64,000 bases of DNA from Pedobacter boryungensis. Its GTDB lineage: Bacteria > Bacteroidota > Bacteroidia > Sphingobacteriales > Sphingobacteriaceae. The notes under the pieces are model-generated. The model was not told the DNA's origin, did no database searches, and saw nothing but the letters and a program-made list of their open reading frames with translations. Location: the NCBI RefSeq assembly GCF_013204825.1, contig NZ_JABMKV010000001.1, positions 186,001 through 250,000 on the forward strand, in the 5' to 3' direction. The position numbers and the translations under genes were made by a program. Positions 25,283 through 33,872 of the stretch are shown here, one piece after another. Every line of letters begins with the position of its first letter. Position 1 is the first letter of the stretch.

Positions 25283-27211
25283 TTATTTTGCAGTTAATTG
25301 GTCTTTAATCATTCTGTTGTTGTATTGTTGTATGAATGCTTTTAGATATTTTTCCATCGAATTTTGAACTTCTGGCCTCTTATTTATGAGGTTGTTTTTT
25401 GTAAGTCGATCTGTTTTTAAATTAAATAAGGCAGTAGATTTTTGTCCGTCGTTAATTAAAAGATAATCCCCTTGGTAAAAGCTAAAACTGCCATCGTTAT
25501 TATTTATTACAAAGTTGTTGTTTTTTGGGCTAAATGCATCGAACCCAAAGGCGAAATAGGGTTTGTTATAGTTTAAATAATTTAAAACGGTAGGCATAAT
25601 GTCTGCTTGTTGTATCAATTTATCTGTTTTCCCTTTTAAATCTCCACCAGGATAGTAAAATAAAATTGGAATAGAGAAATAACCTGGTGTTGTTTGGTAT
25701 TCGGGCAAGTAAGATACAGTAGCATGATCTGCAACCAATACAAATAGGGTATTTTTATACCAAGGCATTTTTGAAGCCGTAGCAAAAAACTTTTGGATGG
25801 CCATATCAGTATAACCTATTGGTTCTTGTACTGGAAGTGGACCTTTTGGGAATTTTCCGCTATATTTTTCGGGCACTTTAAAGGGGTGATGAGAGGAAAC
25901 GGAGAAGAATGCGGAGAAAAAAGGTTGTTTAAATGTATTGAGGGTTTTTGCCATGTATTGCATAAAAGGTTCATCCCAAATGCCCCAAATGCCATCAAAA
26001 TCTGCATCGTTATTATATTCGGTTTTGCCGTAGTATTTTTTAATTCCGGCAAGGTTTGTATATGCCGAAAAGCCCATCGAGCCGTTTGGTGCCCCATGAA
26101 AGAACGCAGTTTGGTAGCCTACCTCACCCAATAATTTTGCAATGCTTGTGGTTTTATTGCTAGAATAAGATGAAAGTACAAAGGGTTCACGAATGGATGG
26201 AATACCAGAAATAATAGAGGGTAATGCGTCTATAGATTTTCTGCCGTTAGCATACGTGTGTGATGAAGTAAAACTTTGAGCCACCAAACTATCTATAAAA
26301 GGTGTGTAGCCTTTGTAAGTTCCGCTTAATAAATCTTTGTTTAGGGCGCCTATGTGTTCTTTTCCTAAGCTTTCTATAATTAAAAATACAACGTTAAGTT
26401 TTTTAAATGGCCCTTTGTTTTCTGGTTGATGAATTGGATTGTAAAGGCTATCAAGTGTTTGTTGGTTATAATAGTTAATGGGTTTTAAATCGTTTGCCTT
26501 TAGGGTTTTCATGATGGTAAAAGGCGTATTTAAAACCAAACTCATATCACCGGGTGATTTTACAAAATCACCAGCGTTGCTCATGGTAATTGGTCGTGTA
26601 CTATGACGCCAACCACCACGCATACCAATTACGCATAAACCCGCAATGAGTACTAAAGTCAATGTATGGGCTAAGTAAACGTACCAAGTAAATTTAGGTG
26701 CTTTTTGTATTCGAATAATTTGGTATAACTTGATGAATAAGTAGATGAAGATGATAAATAGGATGAGTAGATACCAATAATCTCCCAAGAAATCTATCAA
26801 TAGTTTTAGTTTATTCTGTTCGTTACTAAATTGCGAAAATACACTTGCAGTAGTGTGTTTTAGGGTAAATTTATAGTAAGCAAAGTCTATAAAATTGGCT
26901 AAGAAACCTATGCTATTGGTGATAATAAATAACCATTTACAAAAAAATTGATAACCGTTTCTGTATCTGAAAGGAAATGGTATTGCTTGTAAAACTATGT
27001 AAAGTGAGTTGATGTAGAGTATTGCAACGATATCGAATTTGATGCCACCAGCAAAAATGTACAATAAATCAGTAAATGGAATATGATTAAAAAGTGAACG
27101 ATTTGTAATATAAAAGCCAATTCTGCAGAGTGTATACAATAGTAATAGCACTATAAGCCGATATACTAATGCTACATAAATGGATTGTTCTCTTTGATTT
27201 ATGGATTTCAT
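25283..27211 (-). CDS. LTA synthase-family sulfatase/phosphotransferase
   Basis: The 642 residues have about five N-terminal membrane helices (residues 10-200) and an extracytoplasmic alkaline-phosphatase-superfamily domain. The metal site includes the glutamate in VVFLIIESLGKEHIG, the nucleophile region TYANGRKSIDALPSI, FFSVSSHHPF and the DH pair in LVADHATVSY. Such enzymes transfer phosphoglycerol or phosphoethanolamine onto lipids or glycans. Gram-negative Bacteroidetes lack lipoteichoic acid, so the acceptor here is probably a different envelope lipid or glycan (inference). It is the first gene of the pair with the GtrA protein. Confidence 0.9.
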   Translation of the reverse strand: MKSINQREQSIYVALVYRLIVLLLLYTLCRIGFYITNRSLFNHIPFTDLLYIFAGGIKFDIVAILYINSLYIVLQAIPFPFRYRNGYQFFCKWLFIITNSIGFLANFIDFAYYKFTLKHTTASVFSQFSNEQNKLKLLIDFLGDYWYLLILFIIFIYLFIKLYQIIRIQKAPKFTWYVYLAHTLTLVLIAGLCVIGMRGGWRHSTRPITMSNAGDFVKSPGDMSLVLNTPFTIMKTLKANDLKPINYYNQQTLDSLYNPIHQPENKGPFKKLNVVFLIIESLGKEHIGALNKDLLSGTYKGYTPFIDSLVAQSFTSSHTYANGRKSIDALPSIISGIPSIREPFVLSSYSSNKTTSIAKLLGEVGYQTAFFHGAPNGSMGFSAYTNLAGIKKYYGKTEYNNDADFDGIWGIWDEPFMQYMAKTLNTFKQPFFSAFFSVSSHHPFKVPEKYSGKFPKGPLPVQEPIGYTDMAIQKFFATASKMPWYKNTLFVLVADHATVSYLPEYQTTPGYFSIPILFYYPGGDLKGKTDKLIQQADIMPTVLNYLNYNKPYFAFGFDAFSPKNNNFVINNNDGSFSFYQGDYLLINDGQKSTALFNLKTDRLTKNNLINKRPEVQNSMEKYLKAFIQQYNNRMIKDQLTAK

Positions 27212-27312
27212 TTTTTGCTAAAAAGTTGGCAATTTAATTAAAATAGAGAATAGAAACCTGTGAAGTAGATAAAATAAGGTTGTAAAAGATAAATTACTTA
27301 AATGAAACACTA

Positions 27313-27320
27313 TAATTTTG
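27313..27320 (+). promoter_or_regulatory. -7 box upstream of the C40 peptidase gene
   Basis: TAATTTTG matches TAnnTTTG and lies 36 bp before the ATG at 27357. No TTG -33 element is seen at a normal spacing. Confidence 0.4.
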
Positions 27321-27356
27321 TAGATAGTGTAACTTCGTTAAATAAATGATATACAA

Positions 27357-28556
27357 ATGAAAGGTTTATTTTTAGGCTTGTTTTTAAGTTTCTGTGTAAT
27401 TGGAGCTAAGGCACAATCTGATACTACTGCGTACCGTACTCTTGCTGCTGAAGTGCAAAAAAAATATGCTCCAGATAAACGTTCTGTTTATTTTAACTTA
27501 CAAATGCGAGGTGATTCTATTCGGTTAGAAAGTACATCGGAAGCGGCTTTGCTTGAGTTTGAAAAGATGAAACCTACTATACAAAACGTAAAGTTTACTT
27601 CTGTTTTATTGCCTGCAAAATCATCAAATGGGTTAATATATGGGGTGGCAAATATTTCTGTTGGTAATAATAGAAGCAATCCACAACATGGGGCAGAACT
27701 AATGACACAAATGTTGTTGGGTACACCTGTTGAGATATTTAAAAAGCAAGGTGGATTTTATTTGGTTAAAACACCAGATGGTTATTTAGCATGGACCGAT
27801 GGTGGTGCACTTGCTGTAATGAATGAACAAACTTTTAAAGATTGGCAAAAAGCTGATAAAGTTGTTTTTACCGCAGATTATGGTCATGCATTTAGCAAAG
27901 CTGATATAAATTCGACTCGAGTTTCTGATTTAGTTAACGGAAATATACTGCAATTATTAGGAGAAGAAAATGGATTTTATAAAGTAGGGTATCCTGATAA
28001 ACGAACTGCATTTATACCAAAAGCCCAAGCTGGAATGTATAAACAATGGTTAAAAAGACCGAACCCCAAGGCTACTGCCATTTTAGCTACTGCACAAACT
28101 TTGCTAGGTGTGCCTTATTTATGGGGTGGTACTTCTATTAAAGGGGTAGATTGTAGTGGTTTTACTAAAACGGCTTATTTTTTAAATGGAATTATTATTC
28201 CCCGTGATGCTTCTCAACAGGCTTTAGTTGGTGATGGCATTGATGTTTTAGAAAATGAGACGATCAGTGTTGCGAAGTGCTTGGCGAATTTACAGCCAGG
28301 TGATCTTTTGTTTTTTTCTGCAGCTAAACGCAGAGGCATAAACGGCGGCAGAGTTACCCATACAGCAATTTATATGGGTAATGGCGAGTTTATTCAGAGT
28401 GCAGGCATGGTTAAAATTAATAGTTTGGTGCCAACTGCAGCTAATTATGATGAAGGTCAATCGACTACATTGGTAGGTGCGAGAAGAATCTTAACTGCTA
28501 TTGGTAAACCTGAAATTACAAGAGTAGATCACCATGAATGGTATGGGAAAAACTAA
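27357..28556 (+). CDS. Secreted SH3-NlpC/P60 murein peptidase (YkfC-like)
   Basis: The 399 residues start with a signal peptide ending in GAKAQ at residue 20. A helical N-terminal part is followed by two SH3-like domains (about 95-150 and 165-230) and a C-terminal NlpC/P60 domain with Cys266 (VDCSGFTKTAYF), His335 (RVTHTAIYMG) and Q347 (EFIQSAG). This matches gamma-D-glutamyl-diamino-acid endopeptidases of the YkfC type, which trim free cell-wall peptides. It ends 3 bp before the ArsC-like gene and probably shares its mRNA. Confidence 0.92.
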   Translation: MKGLFLGLFLSFCVIGAKAQSDTTAYRTLAAEVQKKYAPDKRSVYFNLQMRGDSIRLESTSEAALLEFEKMKPTIQNVKFTSVLLPAKSSNGLIYGVANISVGNNRSNPQHGAELMTQMLLGTPVEIFKKQGGFYLVKTPDGYLAWTDGGALAVMNEQTFKDWQKADKVVFTADYGHAFSKADINSTRVSDLVNGNILQLLGEENGFYKVGYPDKRTAFIPKAQAGMYKQWLKRPNPKATAILATAQTLLGVPYLWGGTSIKGVDCSGFTKTAYFLNGIIIPRDASQQALVGDGIDVLENETISVAKCLANLQPGDLLFFSAAKRRGINGGRVTHTAIYMGNGEFIQSAGMVKINSLVPTAANYDEGQSTTLVGARRILTAIGKPEITRVDHHEWYGKN

Positions 28557-28559
28557 TAT

Positions 28560-28901
28560 ATGCTGATAATTTATCATAATAATAGTTGCAGCAAAAGTCG
28601 TGAGGCATTAAAAGCACTAACAAAAAGCGATGAAGAATTTCAAATCGTTAACTATTTGGAAGATATACCAAGCGTAGTTGAATTGAAAAATATACTACAA
28701 AAGTTAGGTTGTAAACCGCACGATTTAATTCGAACAAACGAAAAAGTTTATCTAGAAAAATATAAAGGAAAAGAGTTGACAGATGAAGAGTGGATCATCG
28801 CGATGCATGAAAATCCAATCTTAATACAACGACCTATTGTTGTGAATGGAGATAGGGCAGTTATTGCAAGAACTGATGATGCACTTGATGAGATACTATA
28901 A
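28560..28901 (+). CDS. arsC: ArsC/Spx-family protein (arsenate-reductase-like)
   Basis: The 113-residue thioredoxin-fold protein has an N-terminal Cys in YHNNSCSKSREALKAL, the basic IQRPIVVNGDRAVIAR loop, and EWIIAMHENPILIQRP as in ArsC. Glutaredoxin-linked arsenate reductases use this Cys with conserved arginines. No arsB, arsR or phosphatase gene is adjacent, so a detoxification role is not backed by context. Spx-like or other redox roles are possible. It follows the murein peptidase gene by 3 bp and ends at a bidirectional terminator. Confidence 0.85.
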   Translation: MLIIYHNNSCSKSREALKALTKSDEEFQIVNYLEDIPSVVELKNILQKLGCKPHDLIRTNEKVYLEKYKGKELTDEEWIIAMHENPILIQRPIVVNGDRAVIARTDDALDEIL

Positions 28902-28902
28902 A

Positions 28903-28931
28903 AAAAGCCGCTAGTTTTGCTAGCGGCTTTT
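28903..28931. terminator. Bidirectional intrinsic terminator
   Basis: The perfect 12-bp stem AAAAGCCGCTAG/CTAGCGGCTTTT has a 5-nt loop. It separates the ArsC-like gene and the convergent glycyl-tRNA synthetase gene. Confidence 0.9.
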
Positions 28932-28948
28932 CAATGTCTAATCTATAA

Positions 28949-30430
28949 TTACTGAGCTAGCAAATTTCTCCAGCTTACTTTGCCTTCAATAATAGTATGC
29001 AATTCTTTAATCTCAATTCTTTGTTGTTCCATTGTATCGCGATGACGAATGGTTACTGTATTATCTTCTAATGTTTGATGATCTACAGTTACGCAAAAAG
29101 GAGTTCCAATTGCATCCATACGACGGTAACGTTTTCCGATTGCATCTTTTTCTTCATATACACAGTTGAAATCAAATTTCAAATGATCCATAATTTCACG
29201 GGCTTTTTCTGGTAAACCATCTTTTTTGGTTAGTGGGAAAATAGCTACTTTAATTGGTGCTAAAGCTGGATGTAAACGAAGTAAAGTTCTGCTATCTTGT
29301 TTTTCTGGTGTACTTAAATCTTCTTCCTCAAAAGCATTGATCATTGTTAACAAAAACATACGATCTAAACCAATAGAAGTTTCGATAACGTAAGGAACGT
29401 AATTGCCATAAGGTTTTCCATTTTCATCCAAATCATTATCAAAATATTGCATTTTCTTGCCAGAATATTCCTGATGTTGTGTTAAATCGAAATCAGTTCT
29501 ACTGTGAATTCCTTCTACTTCTTTAAAGCCGAAAGGGAATTCGAATTCGATATCTGTAGCTGCATTAGCATAGTGTGCTAATTTAACATGATCGTGGAAA
29601 CGATATTTATCTGGGGATGTTCCCAATGCTTTATGCCATTTTAAACGAGCTTCTTTCCAATAGGCAAACCATTTTTTGTCTTCGCCCGGACGAACAAAGA
29701 ATTGCATTTCCATTTGCTCAAATTCACGCATACGCATTATGAACTGACGAGCAATTACTTCGTTTCTAAAGGCTTTACCAATTTGAGCAATCCCGAAAGG
29801 AATTTTCATTCTTCCAGATTTTTGTACATTTAAAAAGTTTACAAAAATACCTTGCGCAGTTTCAGGACGGAGATAAACTTCATCACTTCCTTCTGCCATT
29901 GCGCCAAACTGAGTGCTAAACATTAAGTTAAACTGACGAACATCAGTCCAGTTTTTTGTTCCACTAACTGGGCAAGCAATTTCGTGTTCTTCAATTAATA
30001 CCTTTAAGCGAGGTAAATCTTCTGCTGTTAAAGCGGCATCCATATCAGCTTGCAATTTTGCAGCTTTTTCCGTTTTACCATCTTTTTCGTAACGAGCAAT
30101 TTTATCTTCCAATAATTGATCAGCACGGTAACGTTTTTTCGAATCTTTATTGTCAATCATCGGATCGTTAAAACCATCCACGTGACCACTTGCTTTCCAT
30201 ACTTTAGGATGCATAAAAATTGCAGAATCAATCCCTACAATGTTTTCATGCATTTGCACCATGGCTTTCCACCAATAGGTTTTAATGTTGTTTTTCAATT
30301 CGGCACCTAACTGCCCATAATCATAAACGGCACTTAAGCCATCATATATTTCGCTGCTTTGAAATACAAAACCATATTCCTTAGCGTGTGATATTACATT
30401 TTTAAATTGTTCGTCGTTACTTTTAGCCAT
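28949..30430 (-). CDS. glyQS: Glycyl-tRNA synthetase, single-chain type
   Basis: This class II alpha2 synthetase charges tRNA-Gly. At 493 residues it is of the eukaryote/archaea-like single-chain type, unlike the alpha-beta GlyQ/GlyS enzyme of E. coli. The sequence begins SHAKEYGFVFQSSEIY and has motif 2 (AQIGKAFRNEVIARQFIMR), FEQMEMQFFV, motif 3 (ETSIGLDRMFLL) and the C-terminal anticodon-binding domain (LAPIKVAIFPLTKKDG). A TATATTTG -7 box on the minus strand ends 7 bp before the ATG, pointing to a nearly leaderless mRNA. Confidence 0.96.
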   Translation of the reverse strand: MAKSNDEQFKNVISHAKEYGFVFQSSEIYDGLSAVYDYGQLGAELKNNIKTYWWKAMVQMHENIVGIDSAIFMHPKVWKASGHVDGFNDPMIDNKDSKKRYRADQLLEDKIARYEKDGKTEKAAKLQADMDAALTAEDLPRLKVLIEEHEIACPVSGTKNWTDVRQFNLMFSTQFGAMAEGSDEVYLRPETAQGIFVNFLNVQKSGRMKIPFGIAQIGKAFRNEVIARQFIMRMREFEQMEMQFFVRPGEDKKWFAYWKEARLKWHKALGTSPDKYRFHDHVKLAHYANAATDIEFEFPFGFKEVEGIHSRTDFDLTQHQEYSGKKMQYFDNDLDENGKPYGNYVPYVIETSIGLDRMFLLTMINAFEEEDLSTPEKQDSRTLLRLHPALAPIKVAIFPLTKKDGLPEKAREIMDHLKFDFNCVYEEKDAIGKRYRRMDAIGTPFCVTVDHQTLEDNTVTIRHRDTMEQQRIEIKELHTIIEGKVSWRNLLAQ

Positions 30431-30437
30431 AGTGAGG

Positions 30438-30445
30438 CAAATATA
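30438..30445 (-). promoter_or_regulatory. -7 box of glycyl-tRNA synthetase
   Basis: CAAATATA on the plus strand is TATATTTG on the minus strand (TAnnTTTG), 7 bp before the ATG at 30430. Confidence 0.5.
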
Positions 30446-30609
30446 ATAAATAAGCTAAAAGGTTGAGGTATGAAAATGGAGGTTTTTGCAAATAGAAAAG
30501 CGAATAGATAATGGCCTTAGTAACTAGTTTTTTAAATAGAAAGTTTAGATTTTACTGTAAAGTATTAGCGTATTTATTGAGTTATATTTCATTCGGGCTT
30601 CAGTCGTAC

Positions 30610-30677
30610 TTTGGTCGGGTAGAATTGTCACAACCCCGACCAAACCCCGACCCAACTCCGACCGAACCCCGTCCAAA
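30610..30677. repeat. 11-bp GC-rich tandem repeat with inverted half
   Basis: Four 11-bp units run without gaps: CCCCGACCAAA (30634), CCCCGACCCAA (30645), CTCCGACCGAA (30656) and CCCCGTCCAAA (30667). TTTGGTCGGG at 30610-30619 is the reverse complement of the first unit, so the array can fold into a hairpin. It stands out in AT-rich surroundings. Confidence 0.8.
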
Positions 30678-30907
30678 CTGCGTTTTAATACTTAACATTT
30701 TTTAATGCTTTTATGAAGTTATTAATGCCAATTTGAAAAATGAAACAAGTGTAAGGAACTAATTAATTTTGTAATAAATAGGTGATATAGAAATTTTGAT
30801 AATGTAATTTTAAACCTAAAATAGTTTGTACATATAATTTAATCAGCATAAAAATCAGTTGATTGCTTTTGATATTTTAGGCAATAACTATAAAACGATA
30901 AAAAGCT

Positions 30908-30915
30908 TAAGTTTG
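30908..30915 (+). promoter_or_regulatory. -7 box of gldA
   Basis: TAAGTTTG matches TAnnTTTG and lies 21 bp before ATG 30937. The box lies before the TTG at 30925 that would extend the frame, which favours the later ATG start. Confidence 0.45.
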
Positions 30916-30936
30916 CAGACCTAATTGTGGATTAAA

Positions 30937-31644
30937 ATGAGTATTAAAGTAAAAGGCCTATCTAAGCACTTCGGTTTTCAAAAAGCAGTTGATGACATCA
31001 GTTTTGAAGCGAAGCCTGGTAAAATTTTAGGTTTCTTGGGTCCTAATGGAGCTGGTAAATCTACTACTATGAAAATGCTGACTGGCTATTTGGCAGCTAC
31101 ATCTGGCAGTATTGAAATTTGCAATATGGATATTTTGACAGATGGCCTTGCTATAAAGAAACAAATGGGCTATTTACCAGAAAATACACCTTTATATAAT
31201 GATATGTACATTCGTGAATTTTTAAGTTTTGTGGGTCAAACTTATCAATTAGAAAATTTAGAACATAAGGTAGAAGATGTAATTAAACAAGTTGGATTAG
31301 GGCCAGAGCAGCATAAAAAGATTAATATGCTTTCTAAAGGCTATAAGCAACGAGTAGGTTTGGCACAAGCAATTATTCATAACCCCCAAGTTTTAATATT
31401 AGATGAACCAACTTCTGGTTTAGACCCTAATCAACTGGCAGACATTAGAACATTGATTAAAAATTTGGGTAAGGATAAAACAGTTATCCTTTCTACACAC
31501 ATTATGCAAGAAGTTGAAGCCATTTGTGATGAGGTAATTATCATAAATAAAGGAAAAATTGTCGCAAATGCCACAATAGAGGATCTGAAAGCGCAAAACA
31601 GAACAGATTCTTTGGAAGATATTTTTAGAAAATTAACTAATTGA
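30937..31644 (+). CDS. gldA: Gliding-motility ABC transporter ATPase GldA
   Basis: The 235-residue ABC ATPase has Walker A GPNGAGKST (about residue 35), the signature MLSKGYKQRVGLAQAI, and Walker B QVLILDEPTSGLDPNQ. It resembles GldA, which with GldF and GldG forms an ABC complex required for gliding in Flavobacterium; outside gliders its role is less clear. The frame is open from TTG 30925, but ATG 30937 gives the typical N-terminus MSIKVKGLSKHFG. gldF and gldG follow after two barrel genes, which supports the assignment. Confidence 0.88.
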   Translation: MSIKVKGLSKHFGFQKAVDDISFEAKPGKILGFLGPNGAGKSTTMKMLTGYLAATSGSIEICNMDILTDGLAIKKQMGYLPENTPLYNDMYIREFLSFVGQTYQLENLEHKVEDVIKQVGLGPEQHKKINMLSKGYKQRVGLAQAIIHNPQVLILDEPTSGLDPNQLADIRTLIKNLGKDKTVILSTHIMQEVEAICDEVIIINKGKIVANATIEDLKAQNRTDSLEDIFRKLTN

Positions 31645-31768
31645 ATATCATATTAATACTGAGATACTCTCAGAAGTTGTCAAACCTATGACAATTTCTT
31701 GTAACGAATGGCTTAGTTCTTGTGTCTTATGAAGTAATTAATTAACAAATAAATCACAAAAAAACACG

Positions 31769-32302
31769 ATGAAAAAATTAGTATTATCATTAGCCCTTGT
31801 TGCAGGTTTAGGCTTTGCAGCATCAGCACAAACAGAAGGTGCTGTTAGAAAATTAAATATTGGAGCAGAAGCGGGTTTGCCTGTTGGAGACAATTCAAAA
31901 GACAACATGCTTGCAGGTGGATCATTACAATTTGAGCAACCAATTGCTAAATCTTTAAACTTAACTGTGTCTGGTGGTTATTTATCACATTTTTTAACAG
32001 GCGACTCAAAGGACATAGCTAAAGCTGCAGGTTTTCCAACTAGCGAAGGAATTGTTCCTTTAAAAGCAGGCGTTAAATATTATTTTGGTGGTAACTTTTA
32101 CGCTGCTGGTGAAGTAGGTGCTGCAATTAGTACAGAAAACGGCGGAGGTACTGCTTTAGCTTTAGCCCCAACTTTAGGAGCTTCCTTCTCAGTGTCAGAT
32201 AAATCTAGCTTAGACTTCGGTTTACGTTATGAAAACTGGTCAAAAGATGGCAATTCATTTGGCTTTATGGGTTTACGTGCTGCATTTGCATTTGGACTAT
32301 AA
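31769..32302 (+). CDS. Outer-membrane beta-barrel protein
   Basis: The 177 residues start with a signal peptide ending in ASAQ at 21. The rest shows barrel strands, with IGAEAGLPVGDNSKDN near the N-terminus, LKAGVKYYFGGNFYAAGEVG in the middle and the final strand GFMGLRAAFAFGL. The first 20 bases of the gene are the same as in the genes at 32405 and 61714. It is followed by a strong terminator and stands between gldA and gldF, so it is probably expressed on its own. The function is unknown. Confidence 0.83.
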   Translation: MKKLVLSLALVAGLGFAASAQTEGAVRKLNIGAEAGLPVGDNSKDNMLAGGSLQFEQPIAKSLNLTVSGGYLSHFLTGDSKDIAKAAGFPTSEGIVPLKAGVKYYFGGNFYAAGEVGAAISTENGGGTALALAPTLGASFSVSDKSSLDFGLRYENWSKDGNSFGFMGLRAAFAFGL

Positions 32303-32319
32303 GTAATCAATTATTAACT

Positions 32320-32355
32320 AAAGCCCCAGTAAATATTTTTTACTGGGGCTTTTTT
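32320..32355 (+). terminator. Intrinsic terminator
   Basis: A 14-bp stem AAAGCCCCAGTAAA/TTTACTGGGGCTTT with a short loop and T-run follows the barrel gene ending at 32302. Confidence 0.9.
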
Positions 32356-32404
32356 ATTGCTACTAATTTTATAGTTTTACAATCAGATAAACAAACAAGA
32401 AAAC

Positions 32405-33049
32405 ATGAAAAAATTAGTATTATCCTTAACCTTAATTGCGGGCTTAAGTACAGCAGTTTTAGCTCAAACTCCAGTTAAATTCGGTTTAAAAGCTGGTGTA
32501 ACTTTTTCCAATATGACTTTGTCTACGATGGGTGTGTCAGCAAGTTTCGATTCGAAAACATCATTTTATGTGGGTGGAACAGCGGATATTCCGGTTTCAA
32601 ACATATTTTCTGTTCAACCAGGTTTAACTTTAGTTAATAAAGGCACTAAAGTAAATGGAGGGGATTTTAACTTTGATGGCAGTACAGTAAATTCAGATGC
32701 TAGTGGAACCATTAACGCTATGTACATTGAAGTTCCTGTAAATTTATTAGCAAATTTTGCGGCCGGTAGTGGCAAAGTTTTCTTTGGTGCTGGCCCTTAC
32801 TATGCATTTGCTGTTGATGCGTATGCAAAATCTGGTGGCATAAAGCAGGATATTGAAATCGGTTCTGATGAAGATAATTTTAAGCGTAGCGAATTTGGAT
32901 TAAACTTTTTAGCCGGTTACCAACTTAACCGTGTTAATATTCATGCTGGTTATGGATTAGGCTTAAGCAGTGTAATTCCTGATCAAGAAGGTCTTGATAT
33001 GAAGTTTAAAAACAAAGTTTTCTCTGTTGGCTTAGGCTTTACATTTTAA
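32405..33049 (+). CDS. Outer-membrane beta-barrel protein (PorT-like)
   Basis: The 214 residues start with a signal peptide ending in VLAQ at 21. The mature start VKFGLKAGVTFSNM is the usual first strand of PorT-type Bacteroidetes barrels, and the last strand NKVFSVGLGFTF ends in Phe. Conserved features include VQPGLTLVNKGTK and YIEVPVNLLANF. It has its own terminator at 33069, so it is a separate unit between gldA and gldFG. Related barrels include proteins of type IX secretion, but a specific role cannot be assigned. Confidence 0.85.
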   Translation: MKKLVLSLTLIAGLSTAVLAQTPVKFGLKAGVTFSNMTLSTMGVSASFDSKTSFYVGGTADIPVSNIFSVQPGLTLVNKGTKVNGGDFNFDGSTVNSDASGTINAMYIEVPVNLLANFAAGSGKVFFGAGPYYAFAVDAYAKSGGIKQDIEIGSDEDNFKRSEFGLNFLAGYQLNRVNIHAGYGLGLSSVIPDQEGLDMKFKNKVFSVGLGFTF

Positions 33050-33068
33050 TATTACAAAAACTTTGAAG

Positions 33069-33098
33069 AAAGTCTCGGCAATATTGTCGGGACTTTTT
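33069..33098 (+). terminator. Intrinsic terminator
   Basis: AAAGTCTCGGCAAT pairs with ATTGTCGGGACTTT through two G-T pairs, followed by TTTTT. It follows the barrel gene ending at 33049. Confidence 0.75.
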
Positions 33099-33143
33099 AG
33101 TTTTAGAGATATTGTATAACTTCGGCTTCATTTATCGCTTTGC

Positions 33144-33872
33144 ATGTACGCAGTTTTTAAACGAGAATTATTTAGTTTTTTAAATTCACTAATGGCCTAT
33201 ATTACCATTGGTATTTTTTTGTTGGCATGCGCCTTATTGCTATGGTATTTTCCAGATACTTCACTTTTAGATTATGGTTACGCTGAATTAAATGGCTTTT
33301 TTAGTTTAGTTCCGTTTTTATTTATGTTTTTAATTCCTGCCATTACAATGCGTTCTTTTGCCGAAGAACGTAAAGAAGGAACATATGTACTTTTAGCAAC
33401 TAGACCATTAAGTGATTTACAAATTATACTGGCAAAATATTTAGCCTGTATTGTTTTATTACTCTTTGCCTTACTGCCAACACTAGTTTATTATTATAGC
33501 ATTTACCAATTAGGTTTACCCAAAGGGAATGTTGATTCTGGTGCAGTAATAGGTTCTTATTTAGGTTTGTTTTTGTTGGGTAATGCTTTTACGGCGATAG
33601 GTATTTTCACTTCATCCATTACGAAAAATCAGGTTATTGCATTTGCTATTGCTGTTTTTTTATGTTTTTTCGCTTTCAGTGGATTTGATTCGCTGAGTAA
33701 GTTATTCGAACTAAATTATTTAGAAACAGTACTCATCAATTTAGGAATTAATGAACATTACCAATCGATTAGTAGAGGGGTTTTAGATACGCGGGATTTA
33801 ATCTATTTCGTCAGTTTTGTACTTCTGTTTTTAGGTTTAACTAAGCTTGTGATTGGAGGTAGAAAATGGTAA
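33144..33872 (+). CDS. gldF: Gliding-motility ABC transporter permease GldF
   Basis: This 242-residue ABC-2 permease has about six membrane helices. The N-terminal MYAVFKRELFSFLNSLMAYI and FSLVPFLFMFLIPAITMRSFAEERKEGTYVLL match GldF. It is a membrane part of the GldA-GldF-GldG complex. Its stop overlaps the gldG start by 7 bp, so translation is coupled. gldA lies upstream but is separated by two barrel genes with terminators. Confidence 0.9.
   Translation: MYAVFKRELFSFLNSLMAYITIGIFLLACALLLWYFPDTSLLDYGYAELNGFFSLVPFLFMFLIPAITMRSFAEERKEGTYVLLATRPLSDLQIILAKYLACIVLLLFALLPTLVYYYSIYQLGLPKGNVDSGAVIGSYLGLFLLGNAFTAIGIFTSSITKNQVIAFAIAVFLCFFAFSGFDSLSKLFELNYLETVLINLGINEHYQSISRGVLDTRDLIYFVSFVLLFLGLTKLVIGGRKW

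Larger units (their letters stand above)
30431..30936. other. Long intergenic region upstream of gldA
   Basis: About 500 bp hold no convincing gene. It contains the glycyl-tRNA synthetase promoter at its left end, the 11-bp tandem repeats at 30634-30677 with a preceding inverted half-copy, and the gldA -7 box at 30908. A 64-codon frame at 30511-30705 reads through the repeats (PRPNPDPTPTEPRPN) and looks like a repeat artefact. Confidence 0.6.

Noticed and set aside
25793..26134. Plus- and minus-strand frames inside the LtaS-like gene
   Set aside because: They are shadows of a conserved gene in another frame, with no motifs.
30634..30677. CRISPR array
   Set aside because: Units are 11 bp with no spacers between and no cas genes nearby.
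30511..30705. 64-codon frame across the 11-bp repeats upstream of gldA
   Set aside because: The C-terminal PRPNPDPTPTEPRPN only reflects translation of the repeat. There is no conserved start and no signal peptide pattern.
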